Below are positions 7,598 to 15,405 of a stretch of 56,081 bases of DNA, one piece after another (position 1 is the first letter of the stretch; each line of letters opens with the position of its first letter). This DNA is from Bacteroidales bacterium (lineage in GTDB: Bacteria > Bacteroidota > Bacteroidia > Bacteroidales > VadinHA17). The notes beneath the pieces are model-generated. The model was not told the origin of the DNA and made no database searches. It worked only from the letters and a program-made list of their open reading frames with translations. Both the position numbers and the translations under genes were made by a program. The stretch spans positions 1 to 56,081 of the forward strand of contig JAGGWN010000004.1 of the NCBI GenBank assembly GCA_021157415.1, read 5' to 3'.

Positions 7598-9217
7598 ATG
7601 AATGAGAAAGATAAAAACATGAGTACAGGGGAAGAACGCAAAAAAGAAACTCCCCCGGAAGAAAAACCGATAAATACGGATAAAAAGGTAAAGCGCAGAG
7701 TCGTTCTGAAGGGGTTGGCAACGGTGCCGGTGCTTGGGGTGTTTGCCTGGGGATATTATAAGAAACGCCACATGGACAGGGTGCTGAAGCAGGTGATCCG
7801 GGATGAACTGGGGATGGAGTATGCACCACCGGTAATGTCAACGGCCCCTGCTTCCGGAAGACAATTGCGCCTGGGAGTGATCGGCTATGGTCACCGGGGG
7901 CCTCAACTTATGAAGGCTGCGGGCTTTGTCCATCCTTCCTGGATAGACAGTGCACGTACTGCTGCTGAAAAAAATCCCATGGATAAGCGCTACCAGGAAT
8001 TTATGGAACAGGATGACCTGAATATTGTAATCAACGGTATTTGCGATGTATTTGACATTCATGCCGGAGAGCAAATGGCTGCTGCTGCCAACCTGAAACG
8101 ACTGGGCAGTGAAGGGAAACCCGCTTATCCTGTTAAAAGATACCGTACGTATAAAGCATTGATGGCTGCCGACGATATTGATGCCGTGGTCATTGCTGCA
8201 CCGGATCACTGGCATGTGCCGATGACTATCGAAGCTGCCAGGAACGGAAAACATGTATATTGTGAGAAACCGATGACCTGGACCGTACCGGAAACTTACA
8301 AGGTCAGGGATGAGGTGAAGAAAAGCGGAATCGTTTTTCAACTGGGCCACCAGGGCCGGCAGACGGAAAGTTACATCAAAGCCAAGGAAGCCGTGGAGAA
8401 AAACCTGCTGGGTAAGATCAACCTGATTGAGGTTACTACCAACAGAAACAGCCCCAACGGTGCCTGGGTGTATGCCATCCATCCTAAGGCTTCTCCTAAA
8501 AATATCGACTGGAAACAGTTTATTGGCCAGGCACCCTGGCACGATTTTGACCTGAAAAGATTCTTCCGCTGGCGGTGCTGGTGGGATTACAGCACCGGCT
8601 TGTCCGGTGATTTGTTTACCCATGAGTACGATGCCATGAATCAAATCCTGGGCCTGGGCATCCCTCAGTATGCCAGTGGTTCGGGAGGAATATACTATTT
8701 CAAGGACGGTCGTACCGTGCCCGATGTGCAACAAGAGGTTTTTGAATTTCCCGACCGTAATCTCAGCCTGCTTTATAGTGCTACCCTTGCGAGTGACAAA
8801 GACAGGGGAAAAGTGATCATGGGGCATGATGGCTGGATGGAAGTGGGTAGTACGCTGAACATCTATGCCGACCGTGAGTCAGACAGATACAGAGATTTGA
8901 TCAGGAATGGTAAGATAGATCCGTCTTTGCCTATATTTTCCTATTCTCCCGGCAGGAAGAATTTGGATGCTGTCACTACTGCAACGGAGAAATATTTTGC
9001 AGGGCGGGGGCTTTTATATACATACCGTGGGGGCAAAAGAGTGGATACCACCCACTTGCATATTAAAGAATGGCTGGAAGCCATCCGCAAAGGAACACAA
9101 CCCAGTTGCAACATAAACAGAGGCTTCGAGGAAGCCATCACCAACCATATGGGTGTGATTGCCCTGCGCGAAGGTAGAAGAGTGGAGTGGGATCCTGATA
9201 AGGAAGTCATTGTATAA
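7598..9217 (+). CDS. Membrane-anchored Gfo/Idh/MocA-family oxidoreductase
   Basis: The 539-residue protein starts with a charged tail, then KRRVVLK (R33, R34) and a hydrophobic segment at about 38-53. This resembles a twin-arginine signal or anchor and implies export of the folded, cofactor-loaded enzyme. The NAD(P)-binding Rossmann domain begins near residue 89 (LGVIGYGHRGPQL). The family CEKP motif places the catalytic-type lysine at K224. A DHWH stretch and HLHIKEWLEAIRKG near the end are typical of the Gfo/Idh/MocA C-terminal fold. It probably oxidises or reduces a sugar hydroxyl at C3 together with the DUF1080 enzymes (inference). It lies 8 bp behind the doxX-like gene. A strong terminator follows directly. 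Confidence 0.88.
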   Translation: MNEKDKNMSTGEERKKETPPEEKPINTDKKVKRRVVLKGLATVPVLGVFAWGYYKKRHMDRVLKQVIRDELGMEYAPPVMSTAPASGRQLRLGVIGYGHRGPQLMKAAGFVHPSWIDSARTAAEKNPMDKRYQEFMEQDDLNIVINGICDVFDIHAGEQMAAAANLKRLGSEGKPAYPVKRYRTYKALMAADDIDAVVIAAPDHWHVPMTIEAARNGKHVYCEKPMTWTVPETYKVRDEVKKSGIVFQLGHQGRQTESYIKAKEAVEKNLLGKINLIEVTTNRNSPNGAWVYAIHPKASPKNIDWKQFIGQAPWHDFDLKRFFRWRCWWDYSTGLSGDLFTHEYDAMNQILGLGIPQYASGSGGIYYFKDGRTVPDVQQEVFEFPDRNLSLLYSATLASDKDRGKVIMGHDGWMEVGSTLNIYADRESDRYRDLIRNGKIDPSLPIFSYSPGRKNLDAVTTATEKYFAGRGLLYTYRGGKRVDTTHLHIKEWLEAIRKGTQPSCNINRGFEEAITNHMGVIALREGRRVEWDPDKEVIV

Positions 9218-9247
9218 AAAATCCCGGCACTGCCGGGATTTTTTTTT
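9216..9247. terminator. Bidirectional intrinsic terminator between convergent genes
   Basis: The 8-bp stem AATCCCGG/CCGGGATT (9220-9227 and 9233-9240) with a 5-nt loop is flanked by an A run on the left and a T run (9239-9247) on the right. It can therefore end both the plus-strand oxidoreductase gene and the minus-strand pckA. It overlaps the TAA of the oxidoreductase gene. Confidence 0.85.
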
Positions 9248-9261
9248 ATCGTCTATTGGAT

Positions 9262-10890
9262 TTAGATACGGGGACCCGTTTTCAGAATATTTTGGGAAAC
9301 ATGCTCTTCATATTCCCTGAAATTTTCCCGGAATAAACGGGCCAGTTTTTTGGCCTGTTCATCATAAGCGTTTTTATCTTGCCAGGTATTTTTGGGCATC
9401 AGAATCTCTGACGGGACGCCAGGACAGGAAGTAGGCACTGCCAGTCCGAAGACCGGATCTGTCTCATAGGTTACTTGTTCCAGTTTTCCCTCCAGGGCGC
9501 TGTTCAGCAATGTACGGGTGTATTTGATAGAGATGCGTTTGCCTACGCCGAAAGGTCCTCCGATCCATCCGGTATTAACCAGCCATACGGAGGCATGGTG
9601 ATGGTTGATTTTGTCGCCCAGTAGTTCTGCATAGACCGTCGGATGTTGCGGCATGAAAGGCGCTCCGAAGCAACTACTGAAGGTTGCCTGGGGCTCTGTG
9701 ATTCCTCGCTCGGTACCGGCCACTTTTGCCGTGTATCCCAACAAGAACTGGTACATCGCCTGCTCAGGCGTCAGGCGTGAGATAGGAGGCAATACCCCGA
9801 AAGCATCTGCCGTCAGAAAAATCACATTTTTCGGATGTCCTCCCATTCCTTCCGGCACGATATGTTCAAGATGAGTGATGGGATACGAAGCCCGTGTGTT
9901 TTCCGTTAAGGAAGCATCGTTGAGATCTACACGACGTGTATAAGGATCGATGGCCACATTTTCAAGAATAGTACCGAAACGCCGGGTGGTTTTATAAATC
10001 TCAGGTTCTGCCTCCGGGGACAACCGGATTACCTTGGCATAGCATCCCCCCTCAAAATTAAATACTCCCTTTTCACTCCAGCCGTGTTCATCATCTCCGA
10101 TAAGCCGGCGGTTCGGATCGGCCGAAAGAGTGGTCTTACCCGTACCCGAAAGACCGAAAAACAAAGCGGTGTCACCACTTGACCCTATGTTGGCACTGCA
10201 ATGCATCGGAAGAACATCTTCAAAAGGAAGGACAAAATTCATCAGGGTAAAGGCCGACTTCTTGATCTCCCCGGCGTAGCTGGTACCTCCGATCAAGACC
10301 ATCTTTTTGGCCAGATGTAAAAGGATAAAGGCTTCGGAGTGGGTCCCGTCAATTTCGGGGATCGCTTTGAACCCCGGCAATACAACAATGGTGTATTCGG
10401 GAATGTGATTTTTCAACTCATCAAAATCCAGGATACGGTTGAACATGTTCCTGGCAAAAAGGGATTGCCAGGCGTATTCGGTGATGATACGCAGGGGGAT
10501 TTTATATTCTGGATCAGTGCCTATATTGTTGTCCTGGATAAAAACATCCTTCCCCTGCAGGTATGCCTGCATCCTGTGCCACAGATCCTCGAATTTTTCC
10601 GGATCAAAAGGGCGGTTTACTTCCCCCCAGGAAATATTCTTTTCCGTGGAAGGTTCTTTTACAATGAATTTATCATTGGGTGACCGGCCGGTGTATGCAC
10701 CGGTGCGCACCACCACCGGGCCCATGTGGGAGAGCAGTCCTTCCCTGCGTTGAATGATTTCTTCATACAGCTTGGCCGTAGTAGGATTCCAGTAAACCTG
10801 GTTCAGGTTTTTTAATTTCAGATAATCCAGACCATATTGTCCGTCAATGTTGTTGATCTCTCTTCGCCTTGTGTTATTTTCTTCTGACAT
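9262..10890 (-). CDS. pckA: Phosphoenolpyruvate carboxykinase (ATP)
   Basis: The protein (542 aa, standard length) catalyses oxaloacetate + ATP to phosphoenolpyruvate + CO2 + ADP in the cytosol. In anaerobic Bacteroidota the reverse, CO2-fixing direction is commonly used toward succinate. The kinase-1a P-loop GLSGTGKTT is at residues 246-254, and the kinase-2 metal-binding motif LIGDDEHGW follows. TGRSPNDKF near residue 70 is the substrate arginine region. The C-terminal FGVGKRISIKYTR belongs to the adenine-binding part. It lies 38 bp downstream of a Gfo/Idh/MocA gene on the same strand and ends at the bidirectional terminator. I see no -7 box in the short gap, so it may be read through from upstream. 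Confidence 0.97.
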   Translation of the reverse strand: MSEENNTRRREINNIDGQYGLDYLKLKNLNQVYWNPTTAKLYEEIIQRREGLLSHMGPVVVRTGAYTGRSPNDKFIVKEPSTEKNISWGEVNRPFDPEKFEDLWHRMQAYLQGKDVFIQDNNIGTDPEYKIPLRIITEYAWQSLFARNMFNRILDFDELKNHIPEYTIVVLPGFKAIPEIDGTHSEAFILLHLAKKMVLIGGTSYAGEIKKSAFTLMNFVLPFEDVLPMHCSANIGSSGDTALFFGLSGTGKTTLSADPNRRLIGDDEHGWSEKGVFNFEGGCYAKVIRLSPEAEPEIYKTTRRFGTILENVAIDPYTRRVDLNDASLTENTRASYPITHLEHIVPEGMGGHPKNVIFLTADAFGVLPPISRLTPEQAMYQFLLGYTAKVAGTERGITEPQATFSSCFGAPFMPQHPTVYAELLGDKINHHHASVWLVNTGWIGGPFGVGKRISIKYTRTLLNSALEGKLEQVTYETDPVFGLAVPTSCPGVPSEILMPKNTWQDKNAYDEQAKKLARLFRENFREYEEHVSQNILKTGPRI

Positions 10891-10928
10891 AATTTAATGA
10901 ATTCAATGATTAAATATTTTCTTTTTGA

Positions 10929-12077
10929 TTATTGAAACGGGATCCATTTTTGTGTGCTATTGGAAGATTCCACCACTTTCTCTAAAAATTTCATACCCTG
11001 TATGCCCTCAAAAACGGTAGGGAAGTCATAGTGGTTTACAGGGAAGTTTTTCCCGTTTTTCCGATCCAGGACAGCTCCTTCGAAGTTTTTGTACACATTG
11101 GCAAAAGCCTCGATAAATCCTTCAGGATGGCCTGCCGGCAGCCGGTTTCCTGCATGGATCCCCGTGATTCCCGCACCGGTACGGTAGATTTCTATGGGTT
11201 TGTCCAACCACCGGAGGATCAGTGTATTGGGTTCTTCCTGGTTCCATTCAAGTCCTCCTTTTTCTCCGTAGATGCGAAGGGTTACGTTGTTTTCTTCACC
11301 CGTAGCCACCTGGCTGACAAGAATCGTCCCGGCGACATCCTGTTCGTACCGCAGCATCACACTTCCGTCATCATCCATCTTCCGGGGTTTGATCAGAGTA
11401 TTTAACTGGGCTGATATTTCCAGGATCTTCAGACCGGTGATATAGGAAATCAGGTTTTCCGCATGGGTGCCGATATCTCCCATGGTAGATGTTTTTCCGG
11501 TATATTCCGGATTGGTGCGCCACAAAGCCTGCTTGTTGCCGGCACCTTCGGGATAAGGGGTGAGCCAGCCCTGCAGATAGGTTACCACCACCTTGTGAAT
11601 CTTCCCCAGGGAGCCGTTACGAACCAACGATCTTGCTTGCTTGACCATCGGGTAACCGGTGTAGGTGTGTGTCAGGCCGAATAATCGTTCGCTGTCTTCG
11701 GATAACCTTCCCAGTTGTTCGGCTTCTTCCATGGTTTTGGTAAGCGGTTTGTCACAGATCACATGAAAACCATTTTCCAATGCCAGCCGTGCCGGATCAA
11801 AATGCAGATGATTGGGGGTTACTATACTAACAAAATCCATACGCTCTTCCGGAGGAAGCGCATTTTCTTTCCGGATCATGGTCTCATAATCCGGATAAAT
11901 ACGGTTTCTGTCCAGTCCCAACTGCAGTCCGGATTCTACTGAACGACCGGGATCACTGCTGAAAGCTCCGCAAACCAATCTTGCGAGGCCGTCCATTTCT
12001 GCCGCTATGCGGTGCACCGGACCGATAAAAGAACCGATACCTCCTCCTATCATTCCGTATTTCAGTTGTTTAGACAT
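10929..12077 (-). CDS. Cytosolic Gfo/Idh/MocA-family oxidoreductase
   Basis: The 382-residue protein has no signal peptide. The dinucleotide-binding stretch is MIGGGIGSFIGPVHR (residues 9-23), and the family EKP motif appears as CDKP with K110. The C-terminal half holds HAGNRLPAGHPEGFIEAFAN, common in sugar or inositol dehydrogenase-like members. As a cytosolic enzyme it could reduce an imported 3-keto sugar back to the free sugar, completing a path begun by the exported oxidoreductases; this is inference. It is transcribed away from the exported paralogue at 12225, with 147 bp between the starts, and toward pckA. CAAGGCTA at 12100-12107 is a one-mismatch -7 box on its strand. Confidence 0.88.
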   Translation of the reverse strand: MSKQLKYGMIGGGIGSFIGPVHRIAAEMDGLARLVCGAFSSDPGRSVESGLQLGLDRNRIYPDYETMIRKENALPPEERMDFVSIVTPNHLHFDPARLALENGFHVICDKPLTKTMEEAEQLGRLSEDSERLFGLTHTYTGYPMVKQARSLVRNGSLGKIHKVVVTYLQGWLTPYPEGAGNKQALWRTNPEYTGKTSTMGDIGTHAENLISYITGLKILEISAQLNTLIKPRKMDDDGSVMLRYEQDVAGTILVSQVATGEENNVTLRIYGEKGGLEWNQEEPNTLILRWLDKPIEIYRTGAGITGIHAGNRLPAGHPEGFIEAFANVYKNFEGAVLDRKNGKNFPVNHYDFPTVFEGIQGMKFLEKVVESSNSTQKWIPFQ

Positions 12078-12224
12078 AATATCATCTTTTCTGATATGGC
12101 AAGGCTAAGATAACTAAATTCCTTGAATGAGTTTTTTCTTTTTTTTATTTAAAAAAATAAATTAATTTTAAACTTCTAAAAAAGGACAAATGTTCATAAA
12201 CTTAATGATCAAAAATTTTAAAAA

Positions 12225-13733
12225 ATGAAAAAGAAAAAAGATTCATCCGGAATGTCCAGAAGACAGTTTCTTGAAAGGTCTGCTGTGGTTACCGCAGGGC
12301 TGACAGTTGTCCCGAGTCATGTGGTTAGCGGACTGGGACATAAACCTCCTTCAGACAAGCTGAATATTGCCGGTATTGGTATCGGAGGGATGGGCAGAAC
12401 CAACCTGAGGCATGCTTCTACCGAGAATATTGTTGCTTTGTGTGATGTGGACTGGAAATATGCTGCCAAGACTTTCAAAGACTATCCGAAAGCCAAACGT
12501 TTTTATGACTGGCGTGAGATGTTTGATAAGATGGGTAAGTCTATAGACGCAGTGATGATCGCCACACCCGACCATACCCATGCTTTGACAGCAGCCCATG
12601 CTATTACCATGGGAAAACATGTTTATGTTCAGAAGCCTTTGACACATAGCGTGTATGAGTCCAGGTTATTAACAAAACTGGCCAATAAGTATAAAGTGGC
12701 TACCCAGATGGGGAACCAGGGGAACTCCGGAGAAGGAATCCGTCAGGTAACCGAATGGATTCATGCGGGAGTCATCGGGGAGGTGAAAAAAGCGTATGCC
12801 TGGACCAACCGGCCCATCTGGCCACAGGGGCTCGAACGGCCCAAGGAAACTTATCCTGTGCCTGAAACATTGAAATGGCCCCTGTTTATAGGTCCTGCCC
12901 CCATGCGTCCGTACAACCCCATCTATCATCCCTGGAACTGGCGCGGATGGTGGGACTTCGGTACCGGGGCCCTGGGCGATATGGCCAATCATATCATGGA
13001 TCCGATCTTCCTGGCCCTGAATCTGAAATATCCCTATAAAGTTCAGGCAAGTTCAACACAGATCAATACCGAATCACCGCCTCATGCTGAGATTGTTCAT
13101 TATGCCTTCCCGGCACGTGGAGAACATCCGGAAGTGGAAGTGAGCTGGTATGATGGGGGGCTGTTACCACCGCGGCCGGAAGAATTACCTGATGGTGATT
13201 TGATGGGACGTGACAGTAACGGTGGCTGCCTGTTTATCGGGGAAAAAGGAAAGATCATGACCGGTTGCTATGGGAAGGATCCAACACTGCTTCCTTATAG
13301 CAAAATGAAGGACTTTACTCCTCCGCCGAAAACCATGCGCCGTCCTGAAGAAGTGACCGGCCTGAAATGGGGCAATGGTGCTCATGAGCAGGACTGGATC
13401 CGTGCCTGCAAGGAAAGCCCGGAAAACAGAGTGCTTCCTTCTTCCAACTTCAATTATTCCGGCCCGCTCAATGAAATGGTTGTTATGGGCGTCGTGGCTG
13501 CCCGTCTGCAGGACCTGAATCGCTGGCTTGAATGGGATGGTGAAAAGATGAAATTCAAAAATATTTCCGACCACGATAAAATCAGGGTGGTGACTACTGC
13601 CAGCTTCAAAGTGGTGGACGGTGATCCCAAGTTCAACACCGAATATGCGACCATGAACGCCAAAGCTGCATCGGAAGAGTATATTAAACATACTTATCAC
13701 AACGGTTACTCATTGCCTGAAATGCCTGCATGA
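12225..13733 (+). CDS. Exported (Tat) Gfo/Idh/MocA-family oxidoreductase
   Basis: The 502-residue protein starts with a textbook twin-arginine signal: SRRQFL at residues 11-16, a hydrophobic stretch, then a small-residue cleavage region near residue 35. Such a signal means the NAD(P)-loaded enzyme is folded in the cytosol before export. The Rossmann motif is GIGIGGMGRTNLR, and the EKP motif is present as VQKP with K137. The C-terminal half includes WNWRGWWDFGTGALGDMANH, typical of the glycoside-oxidising branch in Bacteroidota. A DUF1080 lipoprotein gene follows after 32 bp, matching the oxidise-then-eliminate scheme for 3-keto-glycosides. It differs from the anchored paralogue at 7598 in using a QKP rather than EKP motif. 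Confidence 0.9.
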   Translation: MKKKKDSSGMSRRQFLERSAVVTAGLTVVPSHVVSGLGHKPPSDKLNIAGIGIGGMGRTNLRHASTENIVALCDVDWKYAAKTFKDYPKAKRFYDWREMFDKMGKSIDAVMIATPDHTHALTAAHAITMGKHVYVQKPLTHSVYESRLLTKLANKYKVATQMGNQGNSGEGIRQVTEWIHAGVIGEVKKAYAWTNRPIWPQGLERPKETYPVPETLKWPLFIGPAPMRPYNPIYHPWNWRGWWDFGTGALGDMANHIMDPIFLALNLKYPYKVQASSTQINTESPPHAEIVHYAFPARGEHPEVEVSWYDGGLLPPRPEELPDGDLMGRDSNGGCLFIGEKGKIMTGCYGKDPTLLPYSKMKDFTPPPKTMRRPEEVTGLKWGNGAHEQDWIRACKESPENRVLPSSNFNYSGPLNEMVVMGVVAARLQDLNRWLEWDGEKMKFKNISDHDKIRVVTTASFKVVDGDPKFNTEYATMNAKAASEEYIKHTYHNGYSLPEMPA

Positions 13734-13765
13734 CCTATTGTCTAACATTTTAATACTTGTAAACT

Positions 13766-14569
13766 ATGAAACTGAAGTATTTGTTTGTTCTCATTGCACT
13801 GATCTCTTTTGTGTCCTTTACCGGTTGCAAGCCGGGAAACAAAGGGGAAAATAAAAGTGATAAATCAGAAAAAGTGACCGAAAAAACTGCCGAGACGACT
13901 CCTCCGAACACACTGACACCGGAAGAAAAGAAAGAAGGATGGGTGTTGTTGTTTGATGGAAACACCCCAAATGGCTGGAGAGGCTATGGAAAGGATCATT
14001 TTCCCTCCGGATGGGAAGTGGTGGATGGCACCCTTCATTGTAAAGGGTCCGGCCGCGGAGAAGCCGGGAGCAAGGAAGGTGGCGATATCATCTACGACAA
14101 GAAGTTTAAAGACTTCGATTTGAAAATGGAGTGGAAAATTTCCGAAGGCGGTAATTCCGGTATCTTTTACCTGGCCCAGGAGACCGACAAACCTATCTGG
14201 GCGACGGCACCCGAAATGCAGGTGCTCGATAACGAGCGTCACCCCGATGCCAAGCTGGGGAAAGACGGAAACCGTCAGGCCGGTTCACTCTATGACCTGA
14301 TTCCTGCCAAACCACAAAATGCCAAACCTGCAGGGCAGTGGAACCAGGTGGAGATCATCGTTTACCGCGGAACGGTTGTACATAAAATGAACGGAGAAAC
14401 CGTCGTGGAATATCATCTGTGGACTCCTGAATGGGACTCTCTGGTGGCACATAGCAAGTTCCCGAAATATAACCCCGACTGGGCCAAGGTGGCTGAAGAA
14501 GGTTATATCGGGTTACAAGACCACGGAGATGATGTATGGTACCGGAATATAAAGATCAAAGAACTCTGA
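13766..14569 (+). CDS. DUF1080 lipoprotein (3-keto-glycoside hydrolase/lyase family)
   Basis: The 267-residue protein begins with a signal peptide and lipobox SFTGC, so C21 should be lipidated and the protein attached to the cell envelope. A charged linker (about 22-50) leads to one DUF1080 domain. Its signature stretches EGWVLLFDGNTPNGWRG, WKISEGGNSGIFYL, PEMQVLDN and GYIGLQDHGDDVWYRNI closely parallel those of the paralogue at 3417. The family cleaves 3-keto-glycosides. The Tat-exported oxidoreductase directly upstream (32-bp gap) is the likely partner that makes the keto substrate. An intrinsic terminator follows 21 bp past the stop. Confidence 0.9.
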   Translation: MKLKYLFVLIALISFVSFTGCKPGNKGENKSDKSEKVTEKTAETTPPNTLTPEEKKEGWVLLFDGNTPNGWRGYGKDHFPSGWEVVDGTLHCKGSGRGEAGSKEGGDIIYDKKFKDFDLKMEWKISEGGNSGIFYLAQETDKPIWATAPEMQVLDNERHPDAKLGKDGNRQAGSLYDLIPAKPQNAKPAGQWNQVEIIVYRGTVVHKMNGETVVEYHLWTPEWDSLVAHSKFPKYNPDWAKVAEEGYIGLQDHGDDVWYRNIKIKEL

Positions 14570-14590
14570 TCCCCGACAACCTTAAATTTG

Positions 14591-14625
14591 AAAGCCATGT
14601 CGTACCTGACATGGCTTTTCTTTTT
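14591..14625 (+). terminator. Intrinsic terminator after the DUF1080 gene
   Basis: A perfect 11-bp stem, AAAGCCATGTC/GACATGGCTTT (14591-14601 and 14608-14618), with a 6-nt loop is followed by TCTTTTT. It sits between the convergent DUF1080 and DUF72 genes. Confidence 0.85.
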
Positions 14626-14639
14626 ACCGCAGAAGATCA

Positions 14640-15380
14640 TTATCCACTATATCTATCCAGGATCTGTTTCAGCAGAATGGCATTGGATATAGCATATCCC
14701 CGGAAATCATTGTTGAAGAAAACAAAGATTCTTTTGGCCCCTTCTTTTGCAAAATCAAGGATGTATTCCGATGTTTCCTGCAGTTCCTTTTCCGTGTAAT
14801 CATGCCGGTACCAATGACTGCGACCATGCAGACGAATGTAAACATTTTCGCCGGTTATCCAACGTATTTCCTGCAAAGTCGGGGCATCCACATTGCACAT
14901 GCAGGCTCCGTATCCGGACAGAATCTTTGCCGTTTTTTCATTGAACCAAGAAGGATGTCTGAATTCTACCGCTACTTTTTCAGGATAGCTGAAAAACCCC
15001 AGGACATCATGTAAAAGCTCCGGTTCGTATTTCAGTCCGGGAGGCAGCTGTAAAAGGGTCATGCCATAATGCTTTCGTATAAGAAGACATTGTCTTTCAA
15101 AAGCCTTTATGTCTTCCCTGCAGTTTTTCAGATATTTGCGATGGGTGATGATCCTGGAGGCTTTGAAAACAAACAGAAAATCTCCGGGTACTACGGTAGC
15201 CCAGTTGAAAAAAGTGGAGTCATTGAAATGCCGGTAAAAAGTGGCATTGATCTCTACCGTATTGAATCTTTCGTAATAAAAAGTCAGCCATTTGTTTTTA
15301 GGTAGATCGGAAGAATAAAAGATCCCTTTCCAATGATCATAGTACCATCCGGAAGTCCCGATACGGATATCAGTATACAT
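14640..15380 (-). CDS. DUF72 (YecE-like) protein
   Basis: This 246-residue cytosolic protein has the DUF72 layout: it opens IRIGTSGWYYDHWKGIFY, has an FKASRIITH stretch near residue 93, VAVEFRHPSW in the middle and RLHGRSHWYRHDY in the C-terminal third. The fold is a TIM barrel distantly like endonuclease IV and xylose isomerase, but no reaction is established for the family. It begins 25 bp after the SpoIIE-type phosphatase gene on the same strand, so the two may share a transcript. Nothing in the sequence shows a functional link. Confidence 0.88.
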   Translation of the reverse strand: MYTDIRIGTSGWYYDHWKGIFYSSDLPKNKWLTFYYERFNTVEINATFYRHFNDSTFFNWATVVPGDFLFVFKASRIITHRKYLKNCREDIKAFERQCLLIRKHYGMTLLQLPPGLKYEPELLHDVLGFFSYPEKVAVEFRHPSWFNEKTAKILSGYGACMCNVDAPTLQEIRWITGENVYIRLHGRSHWYRHDYTEKELQETSEYILDFAKEGAKRIFVFFNNDFRGYAISNAILLKQILDRYSG

Positions 15381-15405
15381 TCCGAAACATATATTTTCAA
15401 AAGAA

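Noticed and set aside
7838-8827. 329-codon open frame on the minus strand inside the anchored oxidoreductase gene
   Set aside because: It is a shadow of a well-supported Gfo/Idh/MocA gene, with no recognisable protein features.
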